From a bacterium (GTDB taxonomy: Bacteria > Myxococcota_A > Bradymonadia > UBA7976 > UBA1532): a DNA stretch of 46,034 bases. The notes below the pieces were generated by a model. The model saw nothing but the letters and a program-made list of their open reading frames with translations, was not told the origin of the DNA and searched no databases. Below are positions 28,139-36,371 of the stretch, in pieces. Position numbers and translations under genes: made by a program. The DNA is taken from assembly GCA_030426085.1 (NCBI GenBank), contig JAUHYW010000079.1, positions 1 to 46,034 of the forward strand, given 5' to 3'. Position 1 is the first letter of the stretch. The number at the start of each line of letters is the position of its first letter.

Positions 28139-29092
28139 TTGGCCTTCCTGGCAAACGACTGCTCGCTGCACGGTCAGTTCGAGACGCTCGCCGACTTCCA
28201 CCGGTCGCTCTCGGTCGTGATGCGCATCCGCAGCATCATCACGCGACTGGGCGCGGAGTTCTTCTGCCATCGCAGCCTCCTGATCGCGCAGATCGGCCCG
28301 TCGCTGAACATGCAGCAGGGGATCGCCGCGTTACCGCGCAACGAGCAGCGGGCGGTCATGGCATGGCTGACGAAGCGCGGCCCGTTCTGGGAAGACGAGC
28401 GGCTGCACCCGGGCAGCGACTATCTCGCCTGTGACGAGGACGTGGTCACCGACACCGCGCTGGGCGAGGCGGCGTGGCGCGCTCGGGACAGCGGGGATCC
28501 GCGGGCGCTCGTCAGCTTCGCGCCATCCCGCTTCGAGCGCACGCCGATCGTCGTCGACCATGTCCACGACGACGGCGCATCGACCCCCCTCGAAGTCGAG
28601 AACCACTGGCACCCCGACACGATCGAGGCGGCGATCGAGCGACGCGCGCCACCCATCGATTCATGGGACCGGCTCGAGGCGCTCGCCCGAACCCGATTCA
28701 CCCACCTGACGATCACCGACGACGCATTCACGCCGCTGCGAGGGCACCCGTTCACGCCCAAGGTCGCCGACCGCTTCCGCGATCTGCTGGAGCGACTGGA
28801 CCGATTGCGGGCCTGCGTCGACCCAGATGGCAATCGGACGCCCGAAGGTCGAGCCATCTATCAGAACTTCTTCGAAAGCAAGAAGGCGCGCTTCACCGAC
28901 TCGTCCGAGACCGAGAAGGCGAAGTTCCGCAGCGAGCTGACCTTCCGGCACCCCGAGGACCGGTCGGCGCGCATCTTCTGCCCCTGGCACGGCAAGATGG
29001 GCCCGCCCTACCGCATGCACTTCACCTATCCGGTGGGCGCGGCCGAGCCGCTGTACGTCGTCTACCTCGGCCCCAAGCTCACCAAGACCTGA
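28139..29092 (+). CDS. unrecognised third protein of the DUF262-ATPase cassette
   Basis: This 317-residue protein starts at TTG 28139, three bases after the ATPase stop, so it belongs to the same operon. No family was recognised. The N-terminus (FLANDCSLHGQFETLADFHR) resembles openings seen in other proteins coded beside DUF3696 ATPases, as recalled from memory. Residues 150-210 hold a WHPDTIEAAIERR block and the FTHLTITDDAFTPLRGHPF stretch. The C-terminus carries FCPWHGKMGPPYRMHFTYPV, with Cys and two His residues that could bind metal. The charged, soluble composition fits a cytosolic protein. It could be an effector, a sensor or a regulator for the cassette. Confidence 0.75.
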   Translation: MAFLANDCSLHGQFETLADFHRSLSVVMRIRSIITRLGAEFFCHRSLLIAQIGPSLNMQQGIAALPRNEQRAVMAWLTKRGPFWEDERLHPGSDYLACDEDVVTDTALGEAAWRARDSGDPRALVSFAPSRFERTPIVVDHVHDDGASTPLEVENHWHPDTIEAAIERRAPPIDSWDRLEALARTRFTHLTITDDAFTPLRGHPFTPKVADRFRDLLERLDRLRACVDPDGNRTPEGRAIYQNFFESKKARFTDSSETEKAKFRSELTFRHPEDRSARIFCPWHGKMGPPYRMHFTYPVGAAEPLYVVYLGPKLTKT

Positions 29093-29265
29093 CCGTGGGC
29101 CCGCGCTGATCCGGCGCGAGGCGGCCAGGTCAGCAGGGTGGCGACCTCGGAGACGCTCGACCGCTCGGGCGTGTAGCGGCCCCGGGATGGGACACAGCCG
29201 ATGCTGCGCCGACGCCCGCGCACGATCCGATTGTACCTCGCCGGCGGCCGTGCTACCCCCGCCCC

Positions 29266-30702
29266 ATGCAGAACGCTACCCCCCAGGTGGCTGACACCTC
29301 GATCGCGCCGATGGTTGGCACCTCGATCGCGCTCACGCTCGCCGCGCTGTCGATATCCGCCACCGGCTGCTTGGAGCTCTTCGCCACACCCACAGCTCGG
29401 CCAGAGGGGCCCCTCTCTGACGCACGACTCGACACAGACGGGCCGCCCACCTCCGACGCACAGCCCCACGCAGACAGATCGCCGTCCTTCGACGCACCAC
29501 CCGACGTCGGCGGGGCGCTCGCCTCCGACGCCGAGCCCAGCGCAGACGGAGCGCCCACCTCCGATGCGCAGCCCGACGCGCAGCCCGCGCCGCCGACAGC
29601 CCTCGAGCTGGCGAGCCGCTGCGCCGTCGACGACCGGGCGTGCGGCCGCTACATCGAGCAGTTCTGCCGGGTGACCCTGGGGTGGGCCGACGTCCCCCAT
29701 GGACCACCGCCCGCGGCGCTCGCCCATGTACCGGGCACGGCTGACTTCCAACCGCTCTTCGAGCCGCCCTACTCGCCGGTATGGCCGGTCCAGACCGCGA
29801 GCGGCCCGGGGGGCAGCCGCGCGTGTGAGCCCACCGTGCCCGCTCGCCGCGACGCGCGGGAGGAAGAGGGCTTCGCGATGTGCACCACCAGCACGGCGGG
29901 CGGTGGCTTCGCGGTCGTGCGCTTTCAAGGCCACTTCGACAACAATGATCTGATGGGGATCGCGCTGACGTGCGACGGCGGCACAGCGCTCGACGCGACG
30001 ATCACCGCCCGATGCTCGGTGCACCTCGCCCGCGCCGACAACGGGTGTGGCCCGCACGTCGACCTCGACGGTGAGTGGGGGACGCTCCGGGGTGTCGCCC
30101 CCGACGTGTGTCGGTTCGACGCGGGCAACTACATGCTCGCGCGGACCGTAGGCGACGGGCGCTTTGGCGTGCTGCCGACGCCTCCCTGGCGCAACCCGGG
30201 CCGCCCCCACTATCCGGCGAGTTGTGACGAGGATCACCCCGAACACGACCCGGACGTCTGCTACGACGATCAGGCTCCGCTGTCACGGGACGACACCCTC
30301 GCGGTGGCGTGGCGGTGCGCAGCGGACGACATGGGTGAAGCGCTACAGCGATCGGCCGAAGTGGTGCTCGGGTGGGCGGTGGTGCGCGAGGACTTCGGCC
30401 CGGCGGACATCGACGCCGACCTGCCACCGCCCGGCTCGAACACCTGGATCCCGGGCTCCATGTGTACACCCGACGGGGTCGATACCCGATACCGGGCTTG
30501 CGTGACTTCGGGTGGAGACGGCGCATACCACCTCCTCGGGATCCCGTTCGAGAGCTTCCCTGACAACGGGAGCCTGCGACACGTCGCGTGGTGGCCACCG
30601 GAGTGGCCGGGGGACCTGAGGCTCGACGAGCCCTGCAACCAATGTCAGTACCTCCGTCCGCACGCGATGGGCATGACCCTCAGGGCCCGCGCGGCGCAAT
30701 GA
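29266..30702 (+). CDS. Asp-rich linker lipoprotein, function unknown
   Basis: The 478-residue product begins at ATG 29266, although the internal Met at 29311 would place the hydrophobic signal (SIALTLAALSISATGC) closer to the N-terminus; the lipobox is SATGC. An acidic, repetitive linker with DAQPDA and SDAEPSADG motifs spans about residues 50-110. The mature domain contains an internal partial duplication: VTLGWADV near residue 140 and VVLGWAVV near 370, each followed by Pro-rich, Cys-containing sequence. Fourteen or more Cys residues suggest disulfides, so an extracytoplasmic location is likely. A TTGTAC box and a CTACCC box lie 15-37 bases before the start, suggesting a promoter and very short leader. 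No family was recognised. Confidence 0.72.
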   Translation: MQNATPQVADTSIAPMVGTSIALTLAALSISATGCLELFATPTARPEGPLSDARLDTDGPPTSDAQPHADRSPSFDAPPDVGGALASDAEPSADGAPTSDAQPDAQPAPPTALELASRCAVDDRACGRYIEQFCRVTLGWADVPHGPPPAALAHVPGTADFQPLFEPPYSPVWPVQTASGPGGSRACEPTVPARRDAREEEGFAMCTTSTAGGGFAVVRFQGHFDNNDLMGIALTCDGGTALDATITARCSVHLARADNGCGPHVDLDGEWGTLRGVAPDVCRFDAGNYMLARTVGDGRFGVLPTPPWRNPGRPHYPASCDEDHPEHDPDVCYDDQAPLSRDDTLAVAWRCAADDMGEALQRSAEVVLGWAVVREDFGPADIDADLPPPGSNTWIPGSMCTPDGVDTRYRACVTSGGDGAYHLLGIPFESFPDNGSLRHVAWWPPEWPGDLRLDEPCNQCQYLRPHAMGMTLRARAAQ

Positions 30703-30805
30703 GCCAGACGCCGAGAGCGTTCGCCCGGCGCTCGCCACACACCCGATGATCTCGCGGCCCCGCCTGCGCTATACCCGCCGCAGCAGACTCGGAGAGGAGG
30801 TGCCC

Positions 30806-32452
30806 ATGTCCGTTCTGCGCCTGATCGCGTTGGGGTTGCTCGTCCCGGCCTGGGCCTGCGTGCCCGGCGGGGGCGGCGGTGGAGGCGGGGGCGAGGGCGG
30901 CTCGGCCGAGGCCGACGGGGACGCGCCCCGGCCCGACGCCGCGACGTGCGACCCCGACTGCGGCGACCGGATCTGCGGCGACGACGGCTGCGGAGGCACC
31001 TGCGGCACATGCGACGACGGGGCGGTGTGCTCCATCGACGGGGCCTGCGTCGACGTGGCGGCCACCTGCGGGGACGGCATGTGCGCCGACGGCGAAGACT
31101 GCGCCACCTGCCCCGCCGACTGCGGGCAATGCTGCGGCAACGGGGCCTGCGAGCCGAGCCAGGGCGAGAGCTGCGCGACCTGCGCCGCCGACTGCGTGTG
31201 CGGCCCCGACGAGACGTGCGCCGTCGAGGCCCGCCGCTGCGTGCCCCGGCCGCCGGACGCCGGCCCGGTCGACATGGGCCGGGGCGACGGCGGCCCCATC
31301 GACCCCGATCGGGGCGTCGTCGGCCCCGACATGGGCGGCCCCGGCGGCCCGCCGCGCATCCTCACGCTCAACGCCAACCGCCGCACGGTCACCGAGGGCG
31401 AGCGGGTGGTGCTCTCGGCGGTGGTGACCGATCCCGATGGCATCGGGGATGTCATCGGCGGGGTCCTCGAGAGCCCCGAGGGGGCCAGCTACGGCGCCTT
31501 CGTGACCGCCGGCGAAGAGGGGGCCTACAGCCTCACCCTGACCTGGGGCGACCTCGGCGACGTGCAGCCGATCGACTTCGCTCAGGGCGTCGACGAGGTC
31601 CGCCGGCTGGACGCCGTCTTCTACGACCAGGGCGGGGCCTCGGTGCGGCAGGCGCTCGAGATCACGCTGACCTGCGAGGGCGACGGGGCCTGCGACGGGG
31701 CGTGCACCGACCTGACGACCACCGACGACTGCGGCGGCTGCGGGCTCGGCTGCGGCGACGAGGTCGACGGCATCGCCTGCGTCGACGGCGCCTGCCGCTG
31801 CCCCCCGGGCGCCGGGCTGTGCGACGGGGTGTGCGTCGACCTGACCGCCCCCAGCAACTGCGGCCGCTGCGGCAACGCCTGCGTGCCCCGGGTGGCGTGC
31901 ATGGGCGGCGAGTGCGTCTGCGAGGGCGACTGCCTCGTGCCTCGGCGGGGCGAGATCCAGATCACCGAGTTCATGGCCGACCCGGCGGCGGTGACCGACA
32001 GCAACGGAGAGTGGTTCGAGATCAGCAACACCTCCGGCCGCCCGCTGCGGATGGACGGGCTCGCCTTCGGCAACCCCGAGGCGATCCCCGACAACGGGCC
32101 CGACAGCATCCGGCTCTTCGCCTTCGACCTGCCCGCCGACGGCCGGTTGGTATTCGGCAAGCGCGAGGATCAGGCGACCAACGGCGGGGTCGCCGTCGAC
32201 GTCGTCCTCGCCACCCTCTCGCTGCGCAACACCGACGACGAGATCGCGATCGTCAACGCCGATGGCGTCGAGCTCGACCGCCTGCGCTACGTGCTGCCCG
32301 ACGGCGCCGAGCCCGGCGCGTCGTGGCAGCTCGACCCCGCCGCCGAGCCCGGCCGCCCGTGGCCCGCCGGCTGGTGCCAGTCGCCCGATCAGTGGCCCGG
32401 CAGCCGCGGCGATCGGGGCTCGCCCCGGGCCGAGAACAGCGCCTGCCCCTGA
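30806..32452 (+). CDS. Cys-rich lipoprotein with C-terminal lamin-tail-like domain
   Basis: The 548-residue protein starts at ATG 30806, with GGAGAGGAGG ending five bases upstream. The lipobox is in LLVPAWAC, followed by a poly-Gly linker. About residues 45-150 form several Cys-rich knots (CGDRICGDDGCGGTCGTC, CGDGMCADGEDCATC). Then follow a beta-sandwich-like region at about 185-290 (LTLNANRRTVTEGERVVLSA) and another Cys-rich run. The C-terminal 160 residues open with IQITEFMADPAAVTDSNGEW and FEISNTSGRPLRMDGL, the signature of lamin-tail domains (LTD), and end with WCQSPDQWPGSRGDRGSP. Extracellular or surface adhesion or scaffold functions are typical. It converges on lpxB. Confidence 0.83.
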   Translation: MSVLRLIALGLLVPAWACVPGGGGGGGGGEGGSAEADGDAPRPDAATCDPDCGDRICGDDGCGGTCGTCDDGAVCSIDGACVDVAATCGDGMCADGEDCATCPADCGQCCGNGACEPSQGESCATCAADCVCGPDETCAVEARRCVPRPPDAGPVDMGRGDGGPIDPDRGVVGPDMGGPGGPPRILTLNANRRTVTEGERVVLSAVVTDPDGIGDVIGGVLESPEGASYGAFVTAGEEGAYSLTLTWGDLGDVQPIDFAQGVDEVRRLDAVFYDQGGASVRQALEITLTCEGDGACDGACTDLTTTDDCGGCGLGCGDEVDGIACVDGACRCPPGAGLCDGVCVDLTAPSNCGRCGNACVPRVACMGGECVCEGDCLVPRRGEIQITEFMADPAAVTDSNGEWFEISNTSGRPLRMDGLAFGNPEAIPDNGPDSIRLFAFDLPADGRLVFGKREDQATNGGVAVDVVLATLSLRNTDDEIAIVNADGVELDRLRYVLPDGAEPGASWQLDPAAEPGRPWPAGWCQSPDQWPGSRGDRGSPRAENSACP

Positions 32453-32460
32453 CCGCGCCA

Positions 32461-32477
32461 GAGCCGGCCCGCGGCTC
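32461..32477. terminator. inverted repeat between convergent genes
   Basis: GAGCCG-GCCCG-CGGCTC lies between the convergent lamin-tail gene and lpxB and overlaps the lpxB stop. A stem of six GC-rich pairs could serve both directions, but no T-run is seen. Confidence 0.3.
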
Positions 32478-33543
32478 ACCCGACCAGGGCGTCCACCTGC
32501 GCCATCAACCGGGCCCGGCCGTCGGGGCGGTGCACCGCCGCCCGCAGCGCGGCGTGTGCAGCGTCCCACCGCGCGGGGCGGGTCAGCAAAGGCATCATGG
32601 CATCGGCGATGGCATACGGGTGGCACTCCCCCTGCCACAGCTCGGGCCACGCCCGCCGGCCGAGCACCAGGTTGGGCAGCGCGGCGTGGGGCACGTCGAC
32701 CAGCCGACGGGCCACGGCCCAGGTCAGCGGGTGCAGCCGGGCCAGGGTGAGCACCGGCCGCCCGGCCAGGGCCGCGTGCAGGGTCGCCGTGCCCGCGCCG
32801 GCGATGGCCGCGGTGCTCTGCGCCAGCGCCGGATCGGCGTCATCGTGCACCGCGCCGGGCAGCCCCGCGGCCGCGAAGGCGCCTTCGAGCAGCGCCCGAT
32901 CCACCGTCGGCGCCGCGCCGAGGTGCACCGTCAGCCCCGGGATCCGCCGCGCGAGCCGGGCCGCCGCCGCGAGCTGGAGCGGCAGCAGCCGGGCGACCGT
33001 CGGGCCCCGGCTGCCGGGCAGGAGCGCGATCCCCGGCGTCGAGGGCCGGGGCGGCGCCGGCCGATCGGCCAGCGGGTGCCCGATGCACTCGGCGGCCACC
33101 CCCCGGGCGGCGAACCACGCGGCCTCGAACGGCAGCGGGCAGCCCACCCAGCGGGCCCGGCGCAGGATCCGCGCCCGGTGGGCCCGCCAGGCCCACGCCT
33201 GGGGCGGCGCGACGTAGATCGTCGGGGCCCGGGCCCGGCGCAGAAGCCGCAGGTTCACCTCGGGGAAGTCGACCAGGACCAGCCCGGCCGCCGCCGGCAG
33301 GCGGCCGACCAGCCGCCGCCAGACCCGGAGCACCGCCGGCGCGGTGTGCAGCGCCTCGACCAGCCCGTGCCCCGCCAGATCGCGGGCGTGGGCCAGCAGC
33401 TCCAGGCCGGCCGCCGCGCTGTGATCGCCGCCCACCCCGACCGGGCGCCCGCCCGCGGCGCGGATGCGGGCCACGATCGGCGCCAGCAGCGCGTCGCCCG
33501 ACGCCTCCCCCGCCACGCACAGGATCACCCGGTCGGCGCTCAC
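32476..33543 (-). CDS. lpxB: lipid-A-disaccharide synthase
   Basis: The 355-residue protein starts at GTG 33543, which overlaps the stop of the upstream oxidoreductase gene (GTGA). LpxB motifs in order are ILCVAGEASGDALLAPIVA, DFPEVNLRLLRRA, YVAPPQAWAWR, IGHPLADR, IALLPGSRGPTVARLLPLQL, AGAGTATLHAALAGRPVL and PNLVLGRRAWPELWQGE. The enzyme joins UDP-2,3-diacylglucosamine and lipid X to form lipid A disaccharide at the inner membrane. It is slightly shorter than E. coli LpxB (382), and all core motifs are present. The other lpx genes commonly adjacent (lpxA, lpxD, fabZ) are not in the window. Confidence 0.93.
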   Translation of the reverse strand: MSADRVILCVAGEASGDALLAPIVARIRAAGGRPVGVGGDHSAAAGLELLAHARDLAGHGLVEALHTAPAVLRVWRRLVGRLPAAAGLVLVDFPEVNLRLLRRARAPTIYVAPPQAWAWRAHRARILRRARWVGCPLPFEAAWFAARGVAAECIGHPLADRPAPPRPSTPGIALLPGSRGPTVARLLPLQLAAAARLARRIPGLTVHLGAAPTVDRALLEGAFAAAGLPGAVHDDADPALAQSTAAIAGAGTATLHAALAGRPVLTLARLHPLTWAVARRLVDVPHAALPNLVLGRRAWPELWQGECHPYAIADAMMPLLTRPARWDAAHAALRAAVHRPDGRARLMAQVDALVG

Positions 33544-34373
33544 GCGGCCGGGCGGGCGGCCCGCACAGCGTCGAGCAGATCGAGCACCGCCGCCGCGTCG
33601 GCCCCGGTCGCCAGCCGATCGGCCGCCGCGCCGCGCAGCGCCCCGCAGAACGCCGCGAGCTGCGCCGCCAGCGGATCCCCGCCCATCGCCAGATCGACTC
33701 GGGCTCCGTCCAGCCACAGCCGCCGCCGGGCCCGATCCCCGCGGCGCGCGGCCACGATCCGCGCCTCGCGCCCCGGCCCGACCAGCCGCACCCGGGCCCG
33801 TTCACCGGCGAAGTCGGCCTGCGCCGGCCGCAGCGGGCCCAGCAGCCGCAGAGCGTGATCCAGGTCGTGCACCATCCAGTCGAGCCACAGCGGCGCCGCC
33901 GAGCGGGCGGGCCCGACGCGGCGGGCCACCAGCCGCCGGCCGCCCACCAGCCCGTGATCCAGGAAGCGCTCGAGGTAGCCCACCGCCAGCAGCCGCCGCC
34001 GCCGGGCGGCCAGCGCCACCAGCCGCCGCGCGGCGCGCCCGTCGAGCGCCAGCGGCTTCTCGGCCAGGACGTGCAGCCCCATGTCGAGCAGCCGGGCGGT
34101 CACCGGGCCGAGCTGATCCAGGGTCACCGCCACCGTCGCGGCGTCGAGCCCCGCGCGATCCAGCCGGGCCACGTCGTCCAGGGGCCGGGCGCCCACCGCC
34201 GCCGCCAGCCGCGCCGCCCGATCCCGATCGCGGTCGACCACCGCCACGACCTCGACCCCCGGCAGGCCGGCCAGCTTCGCCGCGTGCAGCCCGCCCCAGC
34301 GGCCGGCGCCGACCACCGCCAGCCGCAGCGGGCGGCCGGGGGGCACGGGCTCGATGAGGGGGCGTTCGATCAT
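33540..34373 (-). CDS. Gfo/Idh/MocA family oxidoreductase
   Basis: The 277-residue protein starts at ATG 34373. It has an N-terminal Rossmann fold with LRLAVVGAGRWGGLHAAKLA (GxGxxG) and VVAVVDRDRDR, and the VLAEKPLALDGRAARR motif (EKP) at about residue 110, followed by VGYLERFLDHG. The C-terminal domain is short, so the total length is below the family average of about 330. Such proteins are often next to lpxB and have been connected to UDP-GlcNAc 3-keto chemistry (GnnA-like) or sugar supply for lipid A; this is plausible but not shown. Upstream (35283 to 34374) there is no clear conventional gene. Its start codon overlaps, as ATGA, the stop of a repeat-derived open frame, which may be chance. 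Confidence 0.85.
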   Translation of the reverse strand: MIERPLIEPVPPGRPLRLAVVGAGRWGGLHAAKLAGLPGVEVVAVVDRDRDRAARLAAAVGARPLDDVARLDRAGLDAATVAVTLDQLGPVTARLLDMGLHVLAEKPLALDGRAARRLVALAARRRRLLAVGYLERFLDHGLVGGRRLVARRVGPARSAAPLWLDWMVHDLDHALRLLGPLRPAQADFAGERARVRLVGPGREARIVAARRGDRARRRLWLDGARVDLAMGGDPLAAQLAAFCGALRGAAADRLATGADAAAVLDLLDAVRAARPAA

Positions 34374-35283
34374 GGCGCTCCGGAGGCCGACGGGCGAGTG
34401 GTACTGCCGATGCCCCGCCAGATCAACCCGCCCGGCGCCCGGGAGGCGATCCGGAGCCCACCGAGCGGGGTGCCGGCCACCCCCGGCGGCCGCTCGCCCC
34501 TCCGCAGCCACCCCCTGGCCCGACGCGCTCGGCCTCGCCCGCTGCCGTCGTCGCCCCCGGCCGTCGACGATGGCGAGGGGCAGCGACCGGGGCTCGACCA
34601 ACGGCGCGGGCGAAGGGCGCCGGCCGCGTCGGAGGCGGCGGCGACCGATCCCGACGGGCGCCAGCCCGCCCCACAGGCCGCCCCCCCGGTCTCCGCGATC
34701 CCCGCCCCCGGCCCCGACAGCCGTCCGCGACCGATCCCGGCCCACCGGCAGCGCCCCGCCCGCGGGCCCCGGGCGACGGCGCGCGCCCCGCACCCGCTCG
34801 GCAGCAGACGCCGACCGATCGCGACCCCGCCCGGGTCGCATTCGAAGCCACCCCGCCGCCCCGCCGATCGGTTTCGACCGCCTCCGGCAAGTACTTCCCC
34901 GTATCCGGGATCGCCTCGGGGGTGCCCTTCGAAGCCACCCCGCCGCCTCGTCGATCGGTTTCGACCGCCTCCGGCAGGTACTTCCCCGTATCCGGGATCG
35001 CCTCGGGGGTGCCCTTCGAAGCCACCCCGCCGCTCCGCCGATCGGTTTCGACCGCCTCCGGCAAGTACTTCCCCGTATACGAGATCGCCTCGGAGGGCCC
35101 TTCGAAGCGACCCCGCCGCCCCGCCGATCGGTCTCGACCGCCTCCGGCAGGGACTTCCCCGTATACGAGATCGGTTCGGGGGTCGCCTTCGAAGCCACCT
35201 CGGGCCGCGCCCGATCGGTTCGCGCCGGCCTCGGCAGCGGTTCTCGCACAGCGGTGATCGGTCTGGGGTCGCTCCGGCGCAGA
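34374..35283. other. 910-bp stretch without a clear conventional gene
   Basis: The stretch between the MlaD gene and the oxidoreductase gene holds five tandem repeats in its upstream part (34841-35274) and GC-rich, low-complexity sequence (34374-34840). All frames in the latter give Arg/Pro/Gly-rich translations. No RNA gene or insertion sequence was recognised. Confidence 0.6.
34841..35274 (-). repeat. five tandem 87-bp repeats with a peptide-like pattern
   Basis: Units start at 34841, 34928, 35015, 35101 and 35188, each at TTCGAAGC. Four are well conserved (87, 87, 86 and 87 bp) and the fifth is degenerate. Each holds the palindromes TTCGAA and, in the first four, CGATCG. 87 is a multiple of three, so the minus strand can be read as a 29-residue repeat with core LPEAVETDRRGGGVASKG and TPEAIPDTGKY. 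Units 1 and 2 differ at three bases, all silent in this frame. The 86-bp unit breaks the frame. There is no ATG at the front of this frame. It may be a decayed repeat-protein gene, or a DNA minisatellite. Confidence 0.8.
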
Positions 35284-36309
35284 TCACTCGCGCCAGACGA
35301 GCTTCCACGGGTTGCGCTTGAGGTCGCGCAGCAGCTCCTTGAGGTCGGCGTAGATCTCGTCGTCGACGATGACCTGCCCGATGACCCCCTGCCCGGCCGT
35401 GATCGCGGCGGTGATCGCGCCCACGTCCCGCAGCATGTCCCGCGCCTGGCGGGTGATCTCGGGCAGATCGGCCAGCACCGGCTCCATCGGCTCGCGGACC
35501 AGCGCGATGAGCGCCGAGACCTCTTCGGCGGCCTTCTCGAGGTTGCCCAGCGCCTCGCGGGCGATGCGGCTGACCGGCGCCGCCTCGCGGGCCAGGACCC
35601 CGACCACCCGGGAGACGTCGCGGAAGGTGCGGGCGACGTCCTCCCCGCTGCCGAGGCCCGTGCGCAGCGCGGCGGTGATCGCCCGCAGGTCGGATCCGGT
35701 GGCCACCAGATCCTCGGTGACCCGGTCGAGCCGATCCTGATGCCGATCGAGGTAGGCGTTGGCCCGGCCCGACAGCTTGGTGACGCTGGCGATGAGGTCG
35801 CCGACCCCCAGCTCGCCGCCGCCGGCCAGGGCCGCCTCGATCTGGGCCAGGATGCTCTCGGCCCGGGCGAAGATGAGGTCGATGCGCGCCGGATCACGCC
35901 CCCGCAGGGCCGCCCCCGGCTCGACCCGCGGCGCGTCGGCGCTGCCCGGGCGGATCTCGAGGTACTTCTCGCCGAGCACGCCCTGGCTGGTGACGTAGAA
36001 CTCGCTGTCGGCGCGCACCGCGGGGAACTTGTCGACGTCGACCAGCGCGGTGAGCCGCACATGGGCCGGCCCGGTCGCCGCGACGCTGGGGTCGACGAGG
36101 AACTCGACCGCGTCGACCCGCCCGGCCCGGACCCCGGCGATGCGCACCGGCGCCCCCGAGAGCAGGCCGCCGGAGTCGTCGAGCTCGACCGTCAGCGGCA
36201 CCCGCTCGCCGACCGAGAAGGTGCCCAGCAGCACCACGAAGCCCACCAGCAGCGCCAGCGAGACCAGCACCAGGGCTCCGACCTTGATCTTGACGCCGTC
36301 GTCGGCCAC
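35284..36309 (-). CDS. mlaD: MlaD-family MCE protein
   Basis: The 341-residue protein starts at ATG 36309. One N-terminal membrane helix (KVGALVLVSLALLVGFVVLL) precedes the MCE domain (about residues 35-120): VELDDSGGLLSGAPVRIAGV, FYVTSQGVLGEKYLEIRPG. A long helical C-terminus (about 150-335) ends with LKRNPWKLVWRE, a common tail of proteobacterial MlaD/Mce proteins. MCE proteins form hexameric rings that carry phospholipids between inner and outer membranes. No mlaE, mlaF or mlaC gene is adjacent, so partners must be elsewhere. The gene lies upstream of the repeat array and the lipid A genes, consistent with outer-membrane lipid homeostasis. Confidence 0.92.
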   Translation of the reverse strand: MADDGVKIKVGALVLVSLALLVGFVVLLGTFSVGERVPLTVELDDSGGLLSGAPVRIAGVRAGRVDAVEFLVDPSVAATGPAHVRLTALVDVDKFPAVRADSEFYVTSQGVLGEKYLEIRPGSADAPRVEPGAALRGRDPARIDLIFARAESILAQIEAALAGGGELGVGDLIASVTKLSGRANAYLDRHQDRLDRVTEDLVATGSDLRAITAALRTGLGSGEDVARTFRDVSRVVGVLAREAAPVSRIAREALGNLEKAAEEVSALIALVREPMEPVLADLPEITRQARDMLRDVGAITAAITAGQGVIGQVIVDDEIYADLKELLRDLKRNPWKLVWRE

Positions 36310-36371
36310 CGGACCTCCGCGTCACCGGAGAGACGGGTGTACTCCAATCGGCGCCGCGAGGCCAGCCGGGC

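Noticed and set aside
34841-35274. CRISPR array
   Set aside because: The repeats are directly adjacent 87-bp units without unique spacers of 25-45 bp, and there are no cas genes.
34370-35308. A 312-codon minus-strand gene whose stop overlaps the oxidoreductase start as ATGA
   Set aside because: The translation is Arg/Gly-rich, begins inside the MlaD gene, and reads the 87-bp repeats in a frame where substitutions are not conservative. The overlap is probably chance.
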